From: CALARM01 sp036746235
Lineage (GTDB): Bacteria; Vulcanimicrobiota; SpSt-956; JAKJGF01
DNA length: 64,000 nt
Direction: 5' to 3'
NCBI GenBank assembly: GCA_036746235.1
Contig: DAIOEN010000007.1
Span: 1 to 64,000 of the forward strand
Both the position numbers and the translations under genes were made by a program. Shown piece after piece: positions 1 through 9,162 of this stretch (positions are counted from its first letter, which is position 1; every line of letters begins with the position of its first letter). Below the pieces are notes generated by a model. The model did not search any database and was not told where the DNA came from. It saw only the letters and a list, made by a program, of their open reading frames with translations.

Positions 1-313
1 TTTGTAGAAAGATTATATATTTTTATATATTCTTATATGAGAAAATAAGCTATTTCATATACAAATTATGGTTTATATGAGAATCGTGAAGATTGAAGAG
101 TGATAAGTTCTCATTCTTGTTGTAATTATTTGGTTGTGGCTGTTATTACCGTAACATGTAAAAGGCTATCCGTAAAAAGCTTCTGCCCGGCAGGATCTGG
201 AGAAGAAAAATTCGTTTCCAAATAAATTGGTATCCGATAATATAGCCCCCCCGTGGTTGCCCTGTAAGGGGCAGGCAGAGGCGCCAGATGGGGACTTATT
301 ACTGTTTTTTTCC
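1..313. repeat. Gene-free window edge with fused dispersed repeats
   Basis: No gene is visible. Positions 73-160 hold a copy of the dispersed TATGAGAATCGT element, recognisable by TTCTCATTCTT and GGCTGTTA, also present near 7472, 10991, 20392 and 37858. It runs into AGGCTATCCGTAAAAAGC and AGCTTCTGCCCGGCAGG (about 163-195), the left half of the palindromic element complete at 7591-7733. Around 215-237 lies the reverse complement of the end of the 151-bp AGTACCG element. The stretch is therefore a mosaic of truncated repeats downstream of the agmatinase gene. Confidence 0.7.
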
Positions 314-1171
314 TTAACTGAATTTATAGGCAAGCATTTTGTAATATAATTTGGCGGCAAGAAAATCAGGAGCCTGATTGTGTGTAGCCGGTGCCAGTTC
401 TACTATATCAAAGCCTATGACATTTTTCTCCTTAAATACCGCTTTCAAATATGTAATTACCTGATACCAGTTCAAACCTCCCGGTTCCGGTGTGCCTGTA
501 CTGGGCATAATAGAGGAATCAAAGACATCTAAATCGAGGGTAATATAAACATCAGGGGTCATTTTTTTTATGGAATCTTCCATCCATAAGCTGTTATCCA
601 TAATATTATGAGCAAAATAGACTTTATCCTTCTGTAAATAAGGAACTTCGCATATATCCATGCTCCTTATACCTGCCTGTATAAGATTTGTATATCTCTG
701 AGCCTCTGCCATAGCACAGGCATGATTGTATTTTGTTCCTTCATATTCCTGTCTTAAGTCACTGTGGGCATCTAACTGAAGAACTGTCATATTTTTAAAT
801 TTTTCTGCATAGGCCCTTAAAATGCCAATACTTATAGAATGTTCTCCTCCAAAAAAAGTTAAGAATCTGTCATAGCGGAGTAATTTTTTTGTTTCAGAGT
901 AAACTCTCTTTACCATTTCTTCAGGAGTATCTTTTTTAACGTTCAGAGGTTTTGGGAGAAATATTCCTTCTCTATATGGTTCAGATTCTGTTTCTATATC
1001 ATAGAGTTCCATATTTTCAGAGGCATATAGAAAGGCATTAAATCCTTTATTTGCGCCTTTAAGCCAGGTGCTTGTACCGTCATAGGGGATTGATGTAAGG
1101 ATAATCCCGGCCTTTTCAAATGATCCGTACTCCTGTGGAATACCTGCATAGGTTTTACTTTTTAATTTCAT
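314..1171 (-). CDS. speB: Agmatinase / ureohydrolase family enzyme
   Basis: A cytosolic ureohydrolase, most likely agmatinase (agmatine to putrescine plus urea). The binuclear metal ligands of the family are visible: GGEHS (residues 108-112), DAHSD (134-138) and DLDVFD (213-218), followed by GTPEPGG. At 285 aa it has the usual family length. The ATG at 1171 follows GGAGG at good spacing. It is divergent from a deoxyhypusine-synthase-like gene at 2048 with a palindromic element between them; this pairing suggests one polyamine pathway. Arginase, formiminoglutamase or guanidinobutyrase cannot be excluded from motifs alone, but the neighbour favours agmatinase. Confidence 0.88.
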   Translation of the reverse strand: MKLKSKTYAGIPQEYGSFEKAGIILTSIPYDGTSTWLKGANKGFNAFLYASENMELYDIETESEPYREGIFLPKPLNVKKDTPEEMVKRVYSETKKLLRYDRFLTFFGGEHSISIGILRAYAEKFKNMTVLQLDAHSDLRQEYEGTKYNHACAMAEAQRYTNLIQAGIRSMDICEVPYLQKDKVYFAHNIMDNSLWMEDSIKKMTPDVYITLDLDVFDSSIMPSTGTPEPGGLNWYQVITYLKAVFKEKNVIGFDIVELAPATHNQAPDFLAAKLYYKMLAYKFS

Positions 1172-1352
1172 TTTATCAGGCCTCCTATCCTTTCTATGAG
1201 TCGCTACGAAGGGATATTTAAAGTAATATCTACCGGCAGATCTATAAATCTGCTCTGCAGTTTTTGAAATTTATTCCTGACTTTAGAACCAGTGGATTTT
1301 ACTTTTATAGCTGCCTCTAATTTAAGAATTCAAAAATGGTATTTTATTATTT

Positions 1353-1609
1353 CGAAAAAAAATTATAACTCAGAAGGTTTAACATGTCAATGACTTATAT
1401 TATAGCTTTTTTGATTCGTAATTTGAAAATTTCATAGAAAATTGCTTTATTTCTACGCATTATTTATAAAGCTTAATTTATTTAAATTGAAAATTTATAA
1501 TAAAAATGGTGAATTTAAAGTTGATTTTTATTCCTTAAATCCATATTACGAATCAAAGATGTAAACTCCTCATTGACATGTTAAATCTTCTGAGTTATAA
1601 TTTTTTTCG
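1353..1609. repeat. 257-bp palindromic MITE-like element
   Basis: Two long inverted arms, 1353-1392 and 1571-1609, match over about 39 bp with one substitution and one single-base length difference (arm core AACTCAGAAGGTTTAACATG). Inside is a second inverted pair, TTTGATTCGTAAT (1410-1422) and ATTACGAATCAAA (1545-1557). The interior is very AT-rich and has no credible ORF. The structure suits a non-autonomous miniature inverted-repeat element or a large intergenic hairpin between the two polyamine genes. No target-site duplication is clear. Confidence 0.75.
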
Positions 1610-1737
1610 CTATAATAAATGACAATGTGTAATTCTTCAACACAGGAAGTAATATTCTATTATACAAATGACCTTTCGTAGAGGCTAATTTCGGATATCT
1701 ACCTATCTTAAGGAAAGAGATTGTTATGACTGAAATA

Positions 1738-1859
1738 GATTGCGTTTAAAAATGACAGGTGATTTACGTGTAATGGAAAAAGAAATTTATCACAGAATAT
1801 TTAAAGTGAAAAGTGAAAAAATTTGGATTTTACTTGGTTTTCACTACTCACTTTTCACT
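1738..1859. repeat. Dispersed repeat ending in a heptamer hairpin
   Basis: The block from about 1738 to 1815 (AAAAATGACAGGTGATTT, then GGAAAAAGAAATTTATC) recurs at about 25858-25935 with few differences. In both copies it runs straight into GTGAAAA units. Here GTGAAAAGTGAAAAA (1806-1820) can pair with the TCAC units at 1841-1858, giving a hairpin upstream of the deoxyhypusine-synthase-like gene. Confidence 0.7.
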
Positions 1860-2047
1860 AATTAATAGATTTATAAAATCAATTACAATTTCCACTAAAA
1901 GTGAAACTACCTGCCGTAAAAAAACACTATCTTTTCTGCTGGTATTTTTATAAGTTTGATTATGAAAAAACATGGATAATGCCGACAAATACATTACAGC
2001 AGTTGCTGTAAAAGACTGAAAATTTAATATAAAAAGGAGGAAATTTG

Positions 2048-3088
2048 ATGATTGCACTTGCTGATACTATGAAGAGTGTAGAACTGGGAGTAATCCTTCC
2101 GGATCTCAGGAAAAAGACTAAAGGTCCCGTATCAGATTTTATTACCCACCATTACAGACATTTTAATGCTGCCTCACTTGTAGATGCTGCCAGAGGGTAT
2201 GAAAAACACCTGATGGAAGGAGGCAAAATGATGATTACCCTTGCCGGAGCCATGAGTACAGCCGAGCTGGGTGTATCTCTGGCAGAGATGATCAGGCAGG
2301 ATAAGGTACATATTATATCCTGCACAGGGGCAAACCTGGAAGAGGATATAATGAACCTTGTAGCTCACAGCCATTACAAAAGAGTTCCGAATTACCGGAA
2401 TCTTACACCATGGGAAGAAATGGAACTTCTGGAACAGGGATTGAATAGAGTTACCGATACATGTATACCGGAAGAAGAAGCTTTCAGGAGAATACAGAAA
2501 CATATCTTCAGATTATGGAAAGATGCAGATATAAAGGGCAAGAGGTTTTTCCCCCATGAATATATGTACCGAATGCTTAATAGCGGTGTTTTAAAGGAAT
2601 ATTATGAAATAGATCCGAAAGACAGCTGGATGATTGCTGCCGCAGAGAGGAATATCCCTATTATAGTCGGAGGATGGGAAGATTCGACAATGGGAAATAT
2701 TTTTGCATCTTATGTAATCAAGGGTGAATTAAAAGCAAATACCGTAAAAAGCGGAATAGAGTATATGGTGCATCTGGCTGATTGGTACAGGAAAAACTCC
2801 GATGAAGGGGGAGTCGGTTTTTTTCAGCTTGGAGGAGGTATTGCAGGAGATTTTCCCATATGTGTTGTTCCCATGATGTATCAGGATCTTGAATGGCATG
2901 ACGTGCCTTTCTGGTCTTATTTCTGCCAGATCAGTGACAGCACTACATCTTATGGCTCTTACTCGGGTGCTGTGCCGAATGAAAAAATTACATGGGGAAA
3001 GCTTCATGCAAATACCCCTAAATATATTATAGAATCTGATGCAACAATAGTTGCACCATTAATTTTTGCATATATATTAGGATGGTAA
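2048..3088 (+). CDS. Deoxyhypusine synthase-like protein
   Basis: Member of the deoxyhypusine synthase family, NAD-dependent enzymes that transfer the aminobutyl group of spermidine. Bacteria have no eIF5A, so the acceptor is probably a small amine, for example in homospermidine or spermidine-type synthesis. Visible are SCTGANLEED (about 91-100), FQLGGGIAGD (about 259-268) and the active-site segment SGAVPNEKITWGK, whose final lysine (about 318) matches the catalytic lysine of the family. ATG 2048 is preferred over TTG 2045 because GGAGG at 2036-2040 lies 7 nt upstream. Odd: the first residues (MIALADTMKSVELGV) echo residues about 62-76 (MITLAGAMSTAELGV). Divergent to agmatinase. Confidence 0.85.
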   Translation: MIALADTMKSVELGVILPDLRKKTKGPVSDFITHHYRHFNAASLVDAARGYEKHLMEGGKMMITLAGAMSTAELGVSLAEMIRQDKVHIISCTGANLEEDIMNLVAHSHYKRVPNYRNLTPWEEMELLEQGLNRVTDTCIPEEEAFRRIQKHIFRLWKDADIKGKRFFPHEYMYRMLNSGVLKEYYEIDPKDSWMIAAAERNIPIIVGGWEDSTMGNIFASYVIKGELKANTVKSGIEYMVHLADWYRKNSDEGGVGFFQLGGGIAGDFPICVVPMMYQDLEWHDVPFWSYFCQISDSTTSYGSYSGAVPNEKITWGKLHANTPKYIIESDATIVAPLIFAYILGW

Positions 3089-3268
3089 TGAAAATTGAAA
3101 ACTCTTTTACAAATATTTAACTATGTGATTAAAATGAAAAATTATCAACAATTCCTCATATGTCAGAGGCCTGATCATATTATCCAACAGGCTCTCCTTT
3201 TCCTCTTGCTCTAGACCTTACCCGCCGGGCATCAATAAACATTTCAAGAATATATTTTATGTAAACTA
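3089..3268. other. Gene-free spacer after the DHS-like gene
   Basis: AT-rich spacer between the deoxyhypusine-synthase-like stop and the first 151-bp element. I see no ORF, clear hairpin or promoter in it. Confidence 0.5.
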
Positions 3269-3419
<151 letters not shown>

Positions 3420-3634
3420 AAGACTGAAAGTTTGCATAAAAGACTACAAATAATTCCTTTAGAGTAGTTCTAAAGAGTTTTGTCCTAAAGTTTCTCTAAA
3501 TACTCGCAATAGGTAAATAGCTACTTAATCTTTTTCCGACATTACTTTTTGTACTTACTCTATAAAACAATATAGATATTTATTTCAAAAGGACTTACCT
3601 GTTTTTCTATTTCAATTTTGTTTATGTATTCACC

Positions 3635-3660
3635 TGCAGGGGCGATTCGCTGCCCCTGCA
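3635..3660. repeat. Perfect 9-bp stem hairpin
   Basis: TGCAGGGGC (3635-3643) and GCCCCTGCA (3652-3660) form a perfect 9-bp stem with an 8-nt loop. No T-run follows, so it is not a classical terminator. It lies just upstream of the -10 box of the radical SAM gene and could overlap its -35 region. Confidence 0.55.
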
Positions 3661-3676
3661 AAGGTTCGCTGTTATA

Positions 3677-3685
3677 TGATATAAT
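3677..3685 (+). promoter_or_regulatory. Extended -10 promoter motif TGATATAAT
   Basis: TGATATAAT matches an extended -10 (TG-n-TATAAT). No good -35 is present, which is common for extended -10 promoters. The implied transcription start near 3692 lies only about 11 nt before the TTG start of the radical SAM gene. The same 9-mer occurs on the minus strand at 29803-29811 and on the plus strand at 42795-42803. Confidence 0.5.
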
Positions 3686-3702
3686 ATTAATGTAACATCA
3701 TC

Positions 3703-4839
3703 TTGTACTGTACTTATGGGCAGGTGTTTCATATATCCCGGCATGGTTTTCATATTAATATTACAGAAAGATGTAATCTTCATTGTATCCATTGCTATCA
3801 GAAGAAATATGATGTTTTTTCTGAGCCCACTCCTGCCATGATTGAAGGAATATTAAAAAAATTCAAAAAATTCGGAGAATTTTATGGAGAATATGGCATA
3901 CATAATCTGACCATAGGTGGCGGCGAACCTCTTGTAAGGGATGATCTTGAAGATATTGTATTTATGGCTGTCCATATGGGATTTTTAACCAGAGTGGCTA
4001 CAAATGGCACTCTTATTGATGGTAAAAGAGCAAAATCCCTTAAAAAATCCGGTCTCACTTTTATACAGGTAAGTCTTGACGGTTCATGTGAACATACATA
4101 TGAAAAAATACGTGGTAAAGGTATATGGAATCAGGTTATCAGCGGTATTAAAAACCTGAAAAAAGCAGGTTTCTGGATTTTATTGCATATGGTTCTGTTA
4201 CCGGGTATTAATATTGACGAAGCTCCTTTACTACTTAATCTGGCTCAGGAACTTGGTGTGGCAGGAGTTAAATTTTCCCGTCCCGTATATGAAGGTAATG
4301 CATGTTATAATATCAGTTATAATGCCGGTTTTATCGAAACCTTTGTGAATATATTAAAACATGGACGGAAAAGACACTACAGGAGGCTTCTCTTTTTCTG
4401 TGATCCTCTGGCTCATGTTTTACCTGTTTATGTGCCGAATATGTTAAAAGGTCTATGGGGACTTGCCACAGATATGTGTAACTGCAGGAAAACAGAAATT
4501 GTTGAAGTAAACGGAGTAACAGGTGATATATATTACTGCCGTGTCAGAGAAAAGCTTGGAAATATATTCAGTGATGATCTCGTTCATTTATGGGAAACCC
4601 ATCATCTATTAAAAGCTATCCGGTACAGAAATCCTTCTGAGAAATGTATCTGCTGCCCCGTATGGAATGTCTGTAACGGAGGTTGTCCTGCCTGCGGGAA
4701 AAAAGGTTCATTCCCTGAAGATGATGCGGATTGTACCGAAACCATATTAAACTCCCTGGAAGATATTTATAAGGAACCGGCCGTCATGGAAAATTTAAAA
4801 CTATTTTTTCGGAAATATTTTTACTCACATTTTGTTTAA
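3703..4839 (+). CDS. Radical SAM/SPASM domain protein
   Basis: Iron-sulfur enzyme of the radical SAM superfamily with a C-terminal SPASM domain (auxiliary Fe-S clusters), as in peptide and RiPP maturases and PqqE/NirJ-like proteins. The SAM cluster motif is C24-NLH-C28-IH-C31; GGGEPL follows near residue 68. The SPASM cysteines appear late: MCNCRK, YYCRV, then CICCPVWNVCNGGCPAC, then DC. 378 aa is a normal size. The start is uncertain: TTG 3703 is the first possible start after an in-frame stop, no good RBS is visible, and GTG 3724 is an alternative. No precursor peptide gene is seen beside it. It converges on the GDPD-type gene with a 15-bp gap. Substrate unknown. Confidence 0.85.
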   Translation: MYCTYGQVFHISRHGFHINITERCNLHCIHCYQKKYDVFSEPTPAMIEGILKKFKKFGEFYGEYGIHNLTIGGGEPLVRDDLEDIVFMAVHMGFLTRVATNGTLIDGKRAKSLKKSGLTFIQVSLDGSCEHTYEKIRGKGIWNQVISGIKNLKKAGFWILLHMVLLPGINIDEAPLLLNLAQELGVAGVKFSRPVYEGNACYNISYNAGFIETFVNILKHGRKRHYRRLLFFCDPLAHVLPVYVPNMLKGLWGLATDMCNCRKTEIVEVNGVTGDIYYCRVREKLGNIFSDDLVHLWETHHLLKAIRYRNPSEKCICCPVWNVCNGGCPACGKKGSFPEDDADCTETILNSLEDIYKEPAVMENLKLFFRKYFYSHFV

Positions 4840-4854
4840 GCTCTTACCATTCGC

Positions 4855-6609
4855 CTACCAGCCTTTAAAAATACTCTTTACTCCTTCCCAGGCTTTTTCT
4901 GCCACATTTGCCACTGCTTTTCCTACAGCTTTTACTGCCGTTCCGACTGCTTTGCCGACAGTTTTTACTCCGTCAACTATGGCATTGCCAATTGATTTTA
5001 CACCATTCCACAGGCCTTCTCCTATTGATTTTATACCCTGGAATATGTTCCCTTTAAGTATATTTTTTGCTCCGTCCCATATACCGGTACCTATTGATTT
5101 TATGCCATTCCATATGTCTTTCCCGACTTTTATTACGCCGTCTACTGTTATAATCAGTGTGTCTACAAGTCCTTTTGCCAGTAAATTAAGCCATTGATTT
5201 TTTTTCAGGCTGTATCCGTAGTTTGCTCTTACTTCTGCAATAGTAAGTTCGGAAATATCTTTACCTCTGTATTTAGTGAAAAGGTCCGGGTACGTCGGTC
5301 TCCAGTCATTATCTGTTTCCAGTCCAAGATTCCTGCCGAGTCCTGTGACATCGCCCGGCTCCCCGTCATGCCATGCAATAAGACCGTCTTTACATGAACT
5401 GATGTCAATTTCTATAGCATCACTTTTCTGAAAGCCCATTTCCATCCTCGGCAGAGTATTTTCCGGTGTTTCTTTTGAATTTGGCCCGCCTCTGTGAGCT
5501 ATGATTTCGAAATTGCCCCGTGGTAATTTTCCTCCATGTTCTCTTTTGTATTCTTCCAGTGCCTGTTTTGCCATATCGGAATTATCTGTAAGAACACCGT
5601 CTGCTCCTGCTTCTATGGCTCTTTTTATCTCATCTTTACTGTTTAATGTCCATACATAGAGTTTTTTATTTTTATAAGCACGATCGGTATCTATTTTCCT
5701 GCGTGCTTCCCTGATCTGCTCAATAACATCATTGAAATCATAACATGCTCTCGGATCGACAGGTTTCGCTATTGCTATATAATCACATCCGTTTGAATTA
5801 TAAAGAGGATTTTTCTTGTCAGAAGAAATGGAATCGCCGCTGTTCAGATTCATATTATCAAGCCAGTAATTATTAAAATCAGGGGGCATAAATTTCCTCA
5901 TGGCATCGAGGCAGGATTTCTCCGGGCTCATAAGGATTACGCGATCTTTCATGTCAGGATATCTTTTAAATAATTCTGTTAACTGTTGTGCCATTCTTTC
6001 TGCTATTTCTGGCTTTGAGGTTTTGCAATCAAGGATAATCTTTTTACCGGGATATTTTCTGGCCAGGTCAAAAACTTCATCGAGTGATGGAATGTGGCGA
6101 TCATTTTTATCGGTATAGGTATATCCTACAGGTGTGGTACTTTCAACATTACTTATAGCTCCTGTTTTATCTATGCTTTTTGCGGATTCAATAGCAGCAG
6201 TATCAAGCCCCTTTTTTATGATATCTCCAAATTTTCTGTATTTTTCTTCTTCCTGTTGAGATATGCCGGATCTTTTAGATAAGGATTTTTCTTTATAAAC
6301 ATCTGTATATATGTTATGGGATAAAGATTTTCTGGCAAAATTTTTCAAAGCATTATTATCGTTCATAACGGTAATACTGTCTGAAGCGATTGCTCCTTCC
6401 TGACAGTCTTCTAAAATATTTTCCACTGCTTCTTCTGTTACAGGATCGCCTGACTGTTCAGCAGAATCTGATGCTAATTTCGGCGCCGGTGGCTTCGGGG
6501 GGGGAGGCGGCACAGGCTGTGGAATTTCTTTGCTTATTTCTTTTGCTCTCCCTCTGTGGGCATGATAAATTTTATTGCTGCCTGTATCAGGTCTTATTTC
6601 ATTATTCAT
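4855..6609 (-). CDS. GDPD-type phosphodiesterase with permuted half-domains and amphipathic tail
   Basis: Phosphodiesterase-family protein in which the two halves of a glycerophosphodiester phosphodiesterase domain occur in reversed order. Residues about 165-345 hold features normally near the C-terminus (HIPSLDEVFDLA, ILDCK, VWTLN, GADGVLTDN). Residues about 370-470 hold the normal N-terminal catalytic part (AHRGG, PENT, EIDI, WHDGE). The N-terminus carries a proline run (about 30-43). The last 90 residues repeat IWNGIKSIG-like units, amphipathic and like pieces of phage tape-measure proteins. ATG 6609 is chosen because GGGAGG lies 7 nt upstream; the upstream ATG at 6624 overlaps that RBS. 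No signal peptide. Could be a secreted or membrane-active effector; this is inference. Confidence 0.75.
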   Translation of the reverse strand: MNNEIRPDTGSNKIYHAHRGRAKEISKEIPQPVPPPPPKPPAPKLASDSAEQSGDPVTEEAVENILEDCQEGAIASDSITVMNDNNALKNFARKSLSHNIYTDVYKEKSLSKRSGISQQEEEKYRKFGDIIKKGLDTAAIESAKSIDKTGAISNVESTTPVGYTYTDKNDRHIPSLDEVFDLARKYPGKKIILDCKTSKPEIAERMAQQLTELFKRYPDMKDRVILMSPEKSCLDAMRKFMPPDFNNYWLDNMNLNSGDSISSDKKNPLYNSNGCDYIAIAKPVDPRACYDFNDVIEQIREARRKIDTDRAYKNKKLYVWTLNSKDEIKRAIEAGADGVLTDNSDMAKQALEEYKREHGGKLPRGNFEIIAHRGGPNSKETPENTLPRMEMGFQKSDAIEIDISSCKDGLIAWHDGEPGDVTGLGRNLGLETDNDWRPTYPDLFTKYRGKDISELTIAEVRANYGYSLKKNQWLNLLAKGLVDTLIITVDGVIKVGKDIWNGIKSIGTGIWDGAKNILKGNIFQGIKSIGEGLWNGVKSIGNAIVDGVKTVGKAVGTAVKAVGKAVANVAEKAWEGVKSIFKGW

Positions 6610-6665
6610 AATTAAACCTCCCATTTTTATAAAAACTATTCATGTTATAGTATGTTTGATAACTT

Positions 6666-6873
6666 AGAGCCTATCCGAAAAGTCGCTCCATACCTTTCCA
6701 CTGCCAGGCTCTTCCGAAAAATCTATAATCCTCCTGAAAGGAAATCTATTTTTACAGACATTTACTATCTTGCCTCTGTTTAATTTACAACTGGCCGTTA
6801 ATACGGTATATATTTTTCTCCAGAACCTGGCAGTGGAAAGGATGTAAAAAATATTACTTTTCGGATAGGCTCT
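6666..6873. repeat. 208-bp palindromic MITE-like element
   Basis: Perfect 18-bp terminal inverted repeats AGAGCCTATCCGAAAAGT (6666-6683) and its complement (6856-6873). An inner inverted pair joins 6693-6712 with 6822-6841 (CCTTTCCACTGCCAGG arm). It directly abuts the 151-bp element at 6875. No ORF of note inside. Confidence 0.85.
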
Positions 6874-6874
6874 T

Positions 6875-7177
<303 letters not shown>

Positions 7178-7766
7178 TAGGAATGAAAATTAAATAAATG
7201 TCTCAAATATATTAAATAGTGACGCGTAACGCGTAACGCGTGACGCGAGGAAAGAGACTATTAATAAATTTCTATTCCTTATTAGAATTTAAGTGAGTAG
7301 TGAGTAGAATATGGTAATATCGCTCACTATTCACAACTCACTCATTAATTATGGATTGGTATGAAACTAACTATAATTCTCTAATGTGCAGTTAAAAAAT
7401 ACTTTTTATTTTCTTATAGTAACACTGCAGGTAATTACAAGCAAGTTACAAATGAATTACAAATTATAGTTTATATGAGAATCGTGAAGGGTGAAGAGTG
7501 AAGGGTGAAAAGAGATAAGTTCTCATTCTTCGTTGTAACCACCCGGTCATGACTGTTATTACCGTAACAGGTAACAGGCTATCCGTAAAAAGCTTCTGCC
7601 CTGCAGGATATGGAGAAGAAAAATTCGTTTTTTATATAGAATTAAAAATTAAATAAGGGTTAATTTATTGTCTGTAAAACAAGTTATATAAGGCAAATTA
7701 TTTTTCTTCGCAAGAGCCTGCAGGGCAGAAGCTGATAACATGGTTACTAATTTACCCGGTGTGGTA
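7178..7766. repeat. Gene-free repeat cluster upstream of 7767
   Basis: Contains a GTGACGC/GTAACGC heptamer run (7219-7247), a GTGAGTA...TCACTCA palindrome (about 7293-7341), a TATGAGAATCGT element (7472-7568), and a palindrome with perfect 17-bp arms AGCTTCTGCCCTGCAGG (7591-7607) and its complement (7717-7733). No gene is supported here. Confidence 0.7.
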
Positions 7767-9065
7767 CTAAGGATTGTTTCTACTGTGTTTCCATTTCAGA
7801 TATTCGTCATATTCCTCTTTACGGGGGCCTGTAGTAACCTCTATAAATTTATTGAAATCTTCTTTTTCCATCTTTTTCCATTCGTTTCCGGCCTGTTCCA
7901 TTCTCGTATCGTAAATTTCCCTGCTTTTTTGCTTATCCATTGCTTTTTCAATATCTTTTCCTGTTGCATCAAATTCAAATATTTCCTGTAAGCTTTTCCC
8001 GTTATAGCTCTTTGTATCAAATTCTACCGTTACAGGGTTCTTTAAGCCTCTGTCGTTGCTGCCGTTGGTCGGGTCAAAAGACATTTTTGTATTGCCATCT
8101 CCCGGTACATTTACTTCTCCGACCCATCCGTTATTTCCATGGCCGATACCCTGATTCTTACCTGTAACTACAGCATAGTGAGGCCCATTATTCGGTTTGT
8201 CAGTGCTATAATTGGTAGGCCATGTGTCTACATGGGTGTTATCTACAGTGGTAGTCCAGTGTTTACCTCCTGTTCGGGATGTTCCGCCTTCATTAAGATG
8301 GAATGTAACATCAGATTTGCCGGCAAATCCTCCTTTTGCACGGAGCATGTTTACTGTTTCTGCCATGCCTTCTACATTAACTCCGCCGTCACCCTGTCCG
8401 TGGACATTCTGAGTAATACCGTACATTACTTTTTGAAGCTGTTCTGAATCTTTAACACTCAGTTTCCCGTCTGCTAAATGTTTGAGAGCTTCATCCTGTT
8501 CAGGTGTAAGTTTTTTACCTTTACATCTTTCAGCATATACACTTCTTATTGCTTCGGCATTTTTTTTCGCTGCTTCAGGACTTTTTCCGCTATCCAGTAC
8601 CATGGCACTTGAAAGAGAAGCACCGCCGCACATACCTTCTCCATCTTTTCCATTTGTTTTATTTACCTGAGGAGTATTTCTAAGGAGTTCTACCCGTCTT
8701 GCCTGGGCTTCCGGCGTATTCCCGATTATATCAATAGATTTGTTCCTGTCCACAGGTGCTGCTTCCTTTTCAGCAGTAGTTCCTTCAGTTTTCAGCTCAG
8801 CAGAATATTCCCGGGCTGCACCACCGGATTGAGAACCTGTTACTTCCTGTGCCAGACTGGACTGAACTCCTACAAACTCTTTTGAACCTGCAGGATCACT
8901 GGAAGGTTTTGCAATTTTATTATCTGTAGAAAAAGAATCACTTGCAGGAACCTGTGGAGTTTCAACAGGTTTTTGTTCGGGAGGAGCAGTCTTTTTTTCT
9001 CCTGCTTCTTTATTTTGCCCTGGACTTACGTATTGAGTTATTTTAGATGTTATTGTACCTATCAT
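7767..9065 (-). CDS. Putative C39-like cysteine peptidase fold protein
   Basis: Not a family I can name with certainty. Numbered from TTG 9074, residues about 15-110 are low-complexity, rich in Pro, Ser, Glu and Lys. A compact domain follows with MCGGASLSSAMVLD (Cys149), PHYAVVTG (His299) and MSFDPTNG (Asp334). This order and spacing resemble the Cys-His-Asp triad of C39/papain-like peptidases; His272 (KHW) is a further candidate. The C-terminus is charged and helical. ATG 9065 is preferred: GGGAG lies about 10 nt upstream, whereas TTG 9074 is too close to it. No signal peptide or membrane segment. It shares the disordered proline-rich N-terminus style of the GDPD-type protein and lies beyond a repeat cluster from it, so both may be effectors. 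Confidence 0.6.
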   Translation of the reverse strand: MIGTITSKITQYVSPGQNKEAGEKKTAPPEQKPVETPQVPASDSFSTDNKIAKPSSDPAGSKEFVGVQSSLAQEVTGSQSGGAAREYSAELKTEGTTAEKEAAPVDRNKSIDIIGNTPEAQARRVELLRNTPQVNKTNGKDGEGMCGGASLSSAMVLDSGKSPEAAKKNAEAIRSVYAERCKGKKLTPEQDEALKHLADGKLSVKDSEQLQKVMYGITQNVHGQGDGGVNVEGMAETVNMLRAKGGFAGKSDVTFHLNEGGTSRTGGKHWTTTVDNTHVDTWPTNYSTDKPNNGPHYAVVTGKNQGIGHGNNGWVGEVNVPGDGNTKMSFDPTNGSNDRGLKNPVTVEFDTKSYNGKSLQEIFEFDATGKDIEKAMDKQKSREIYDTRMEQAGNEWKKMEKEDFNKFIEVTTGPRKEEYDEYLKWKHSRNNP

Positions 9066-9162
9066 TTTGACCAATCTCCCTTAGTAGAAATTTAACTTTT
9101 ATTACTATATATTATCACGGAAAATAAAAAAAAGTAAATAGATAATGTATATTACAATGACT

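Noticed and set aside
1848..2057. 69-aa minus-strand hydrophobic ORF
   Set aside because: Its codons overlap the TCAC repeat and the ribosome site of the DHS-like gene; no RBS and no recognisable family.
4855..5100. Prophage tail tape-measure gene, from the IWNGIKSIG repeats
   Set aside because: Only a 90-residue tail on a GDPD-type protein; no phage structural, lysis or integration genes nearby.
6540..6565. A first GDPD catalytic motif in the N-terminus (AHRGR)
   Set aside because: Not followed by PENT or E-x-D, and it precedes a proline run; the real HRG motif is at about residue 370.
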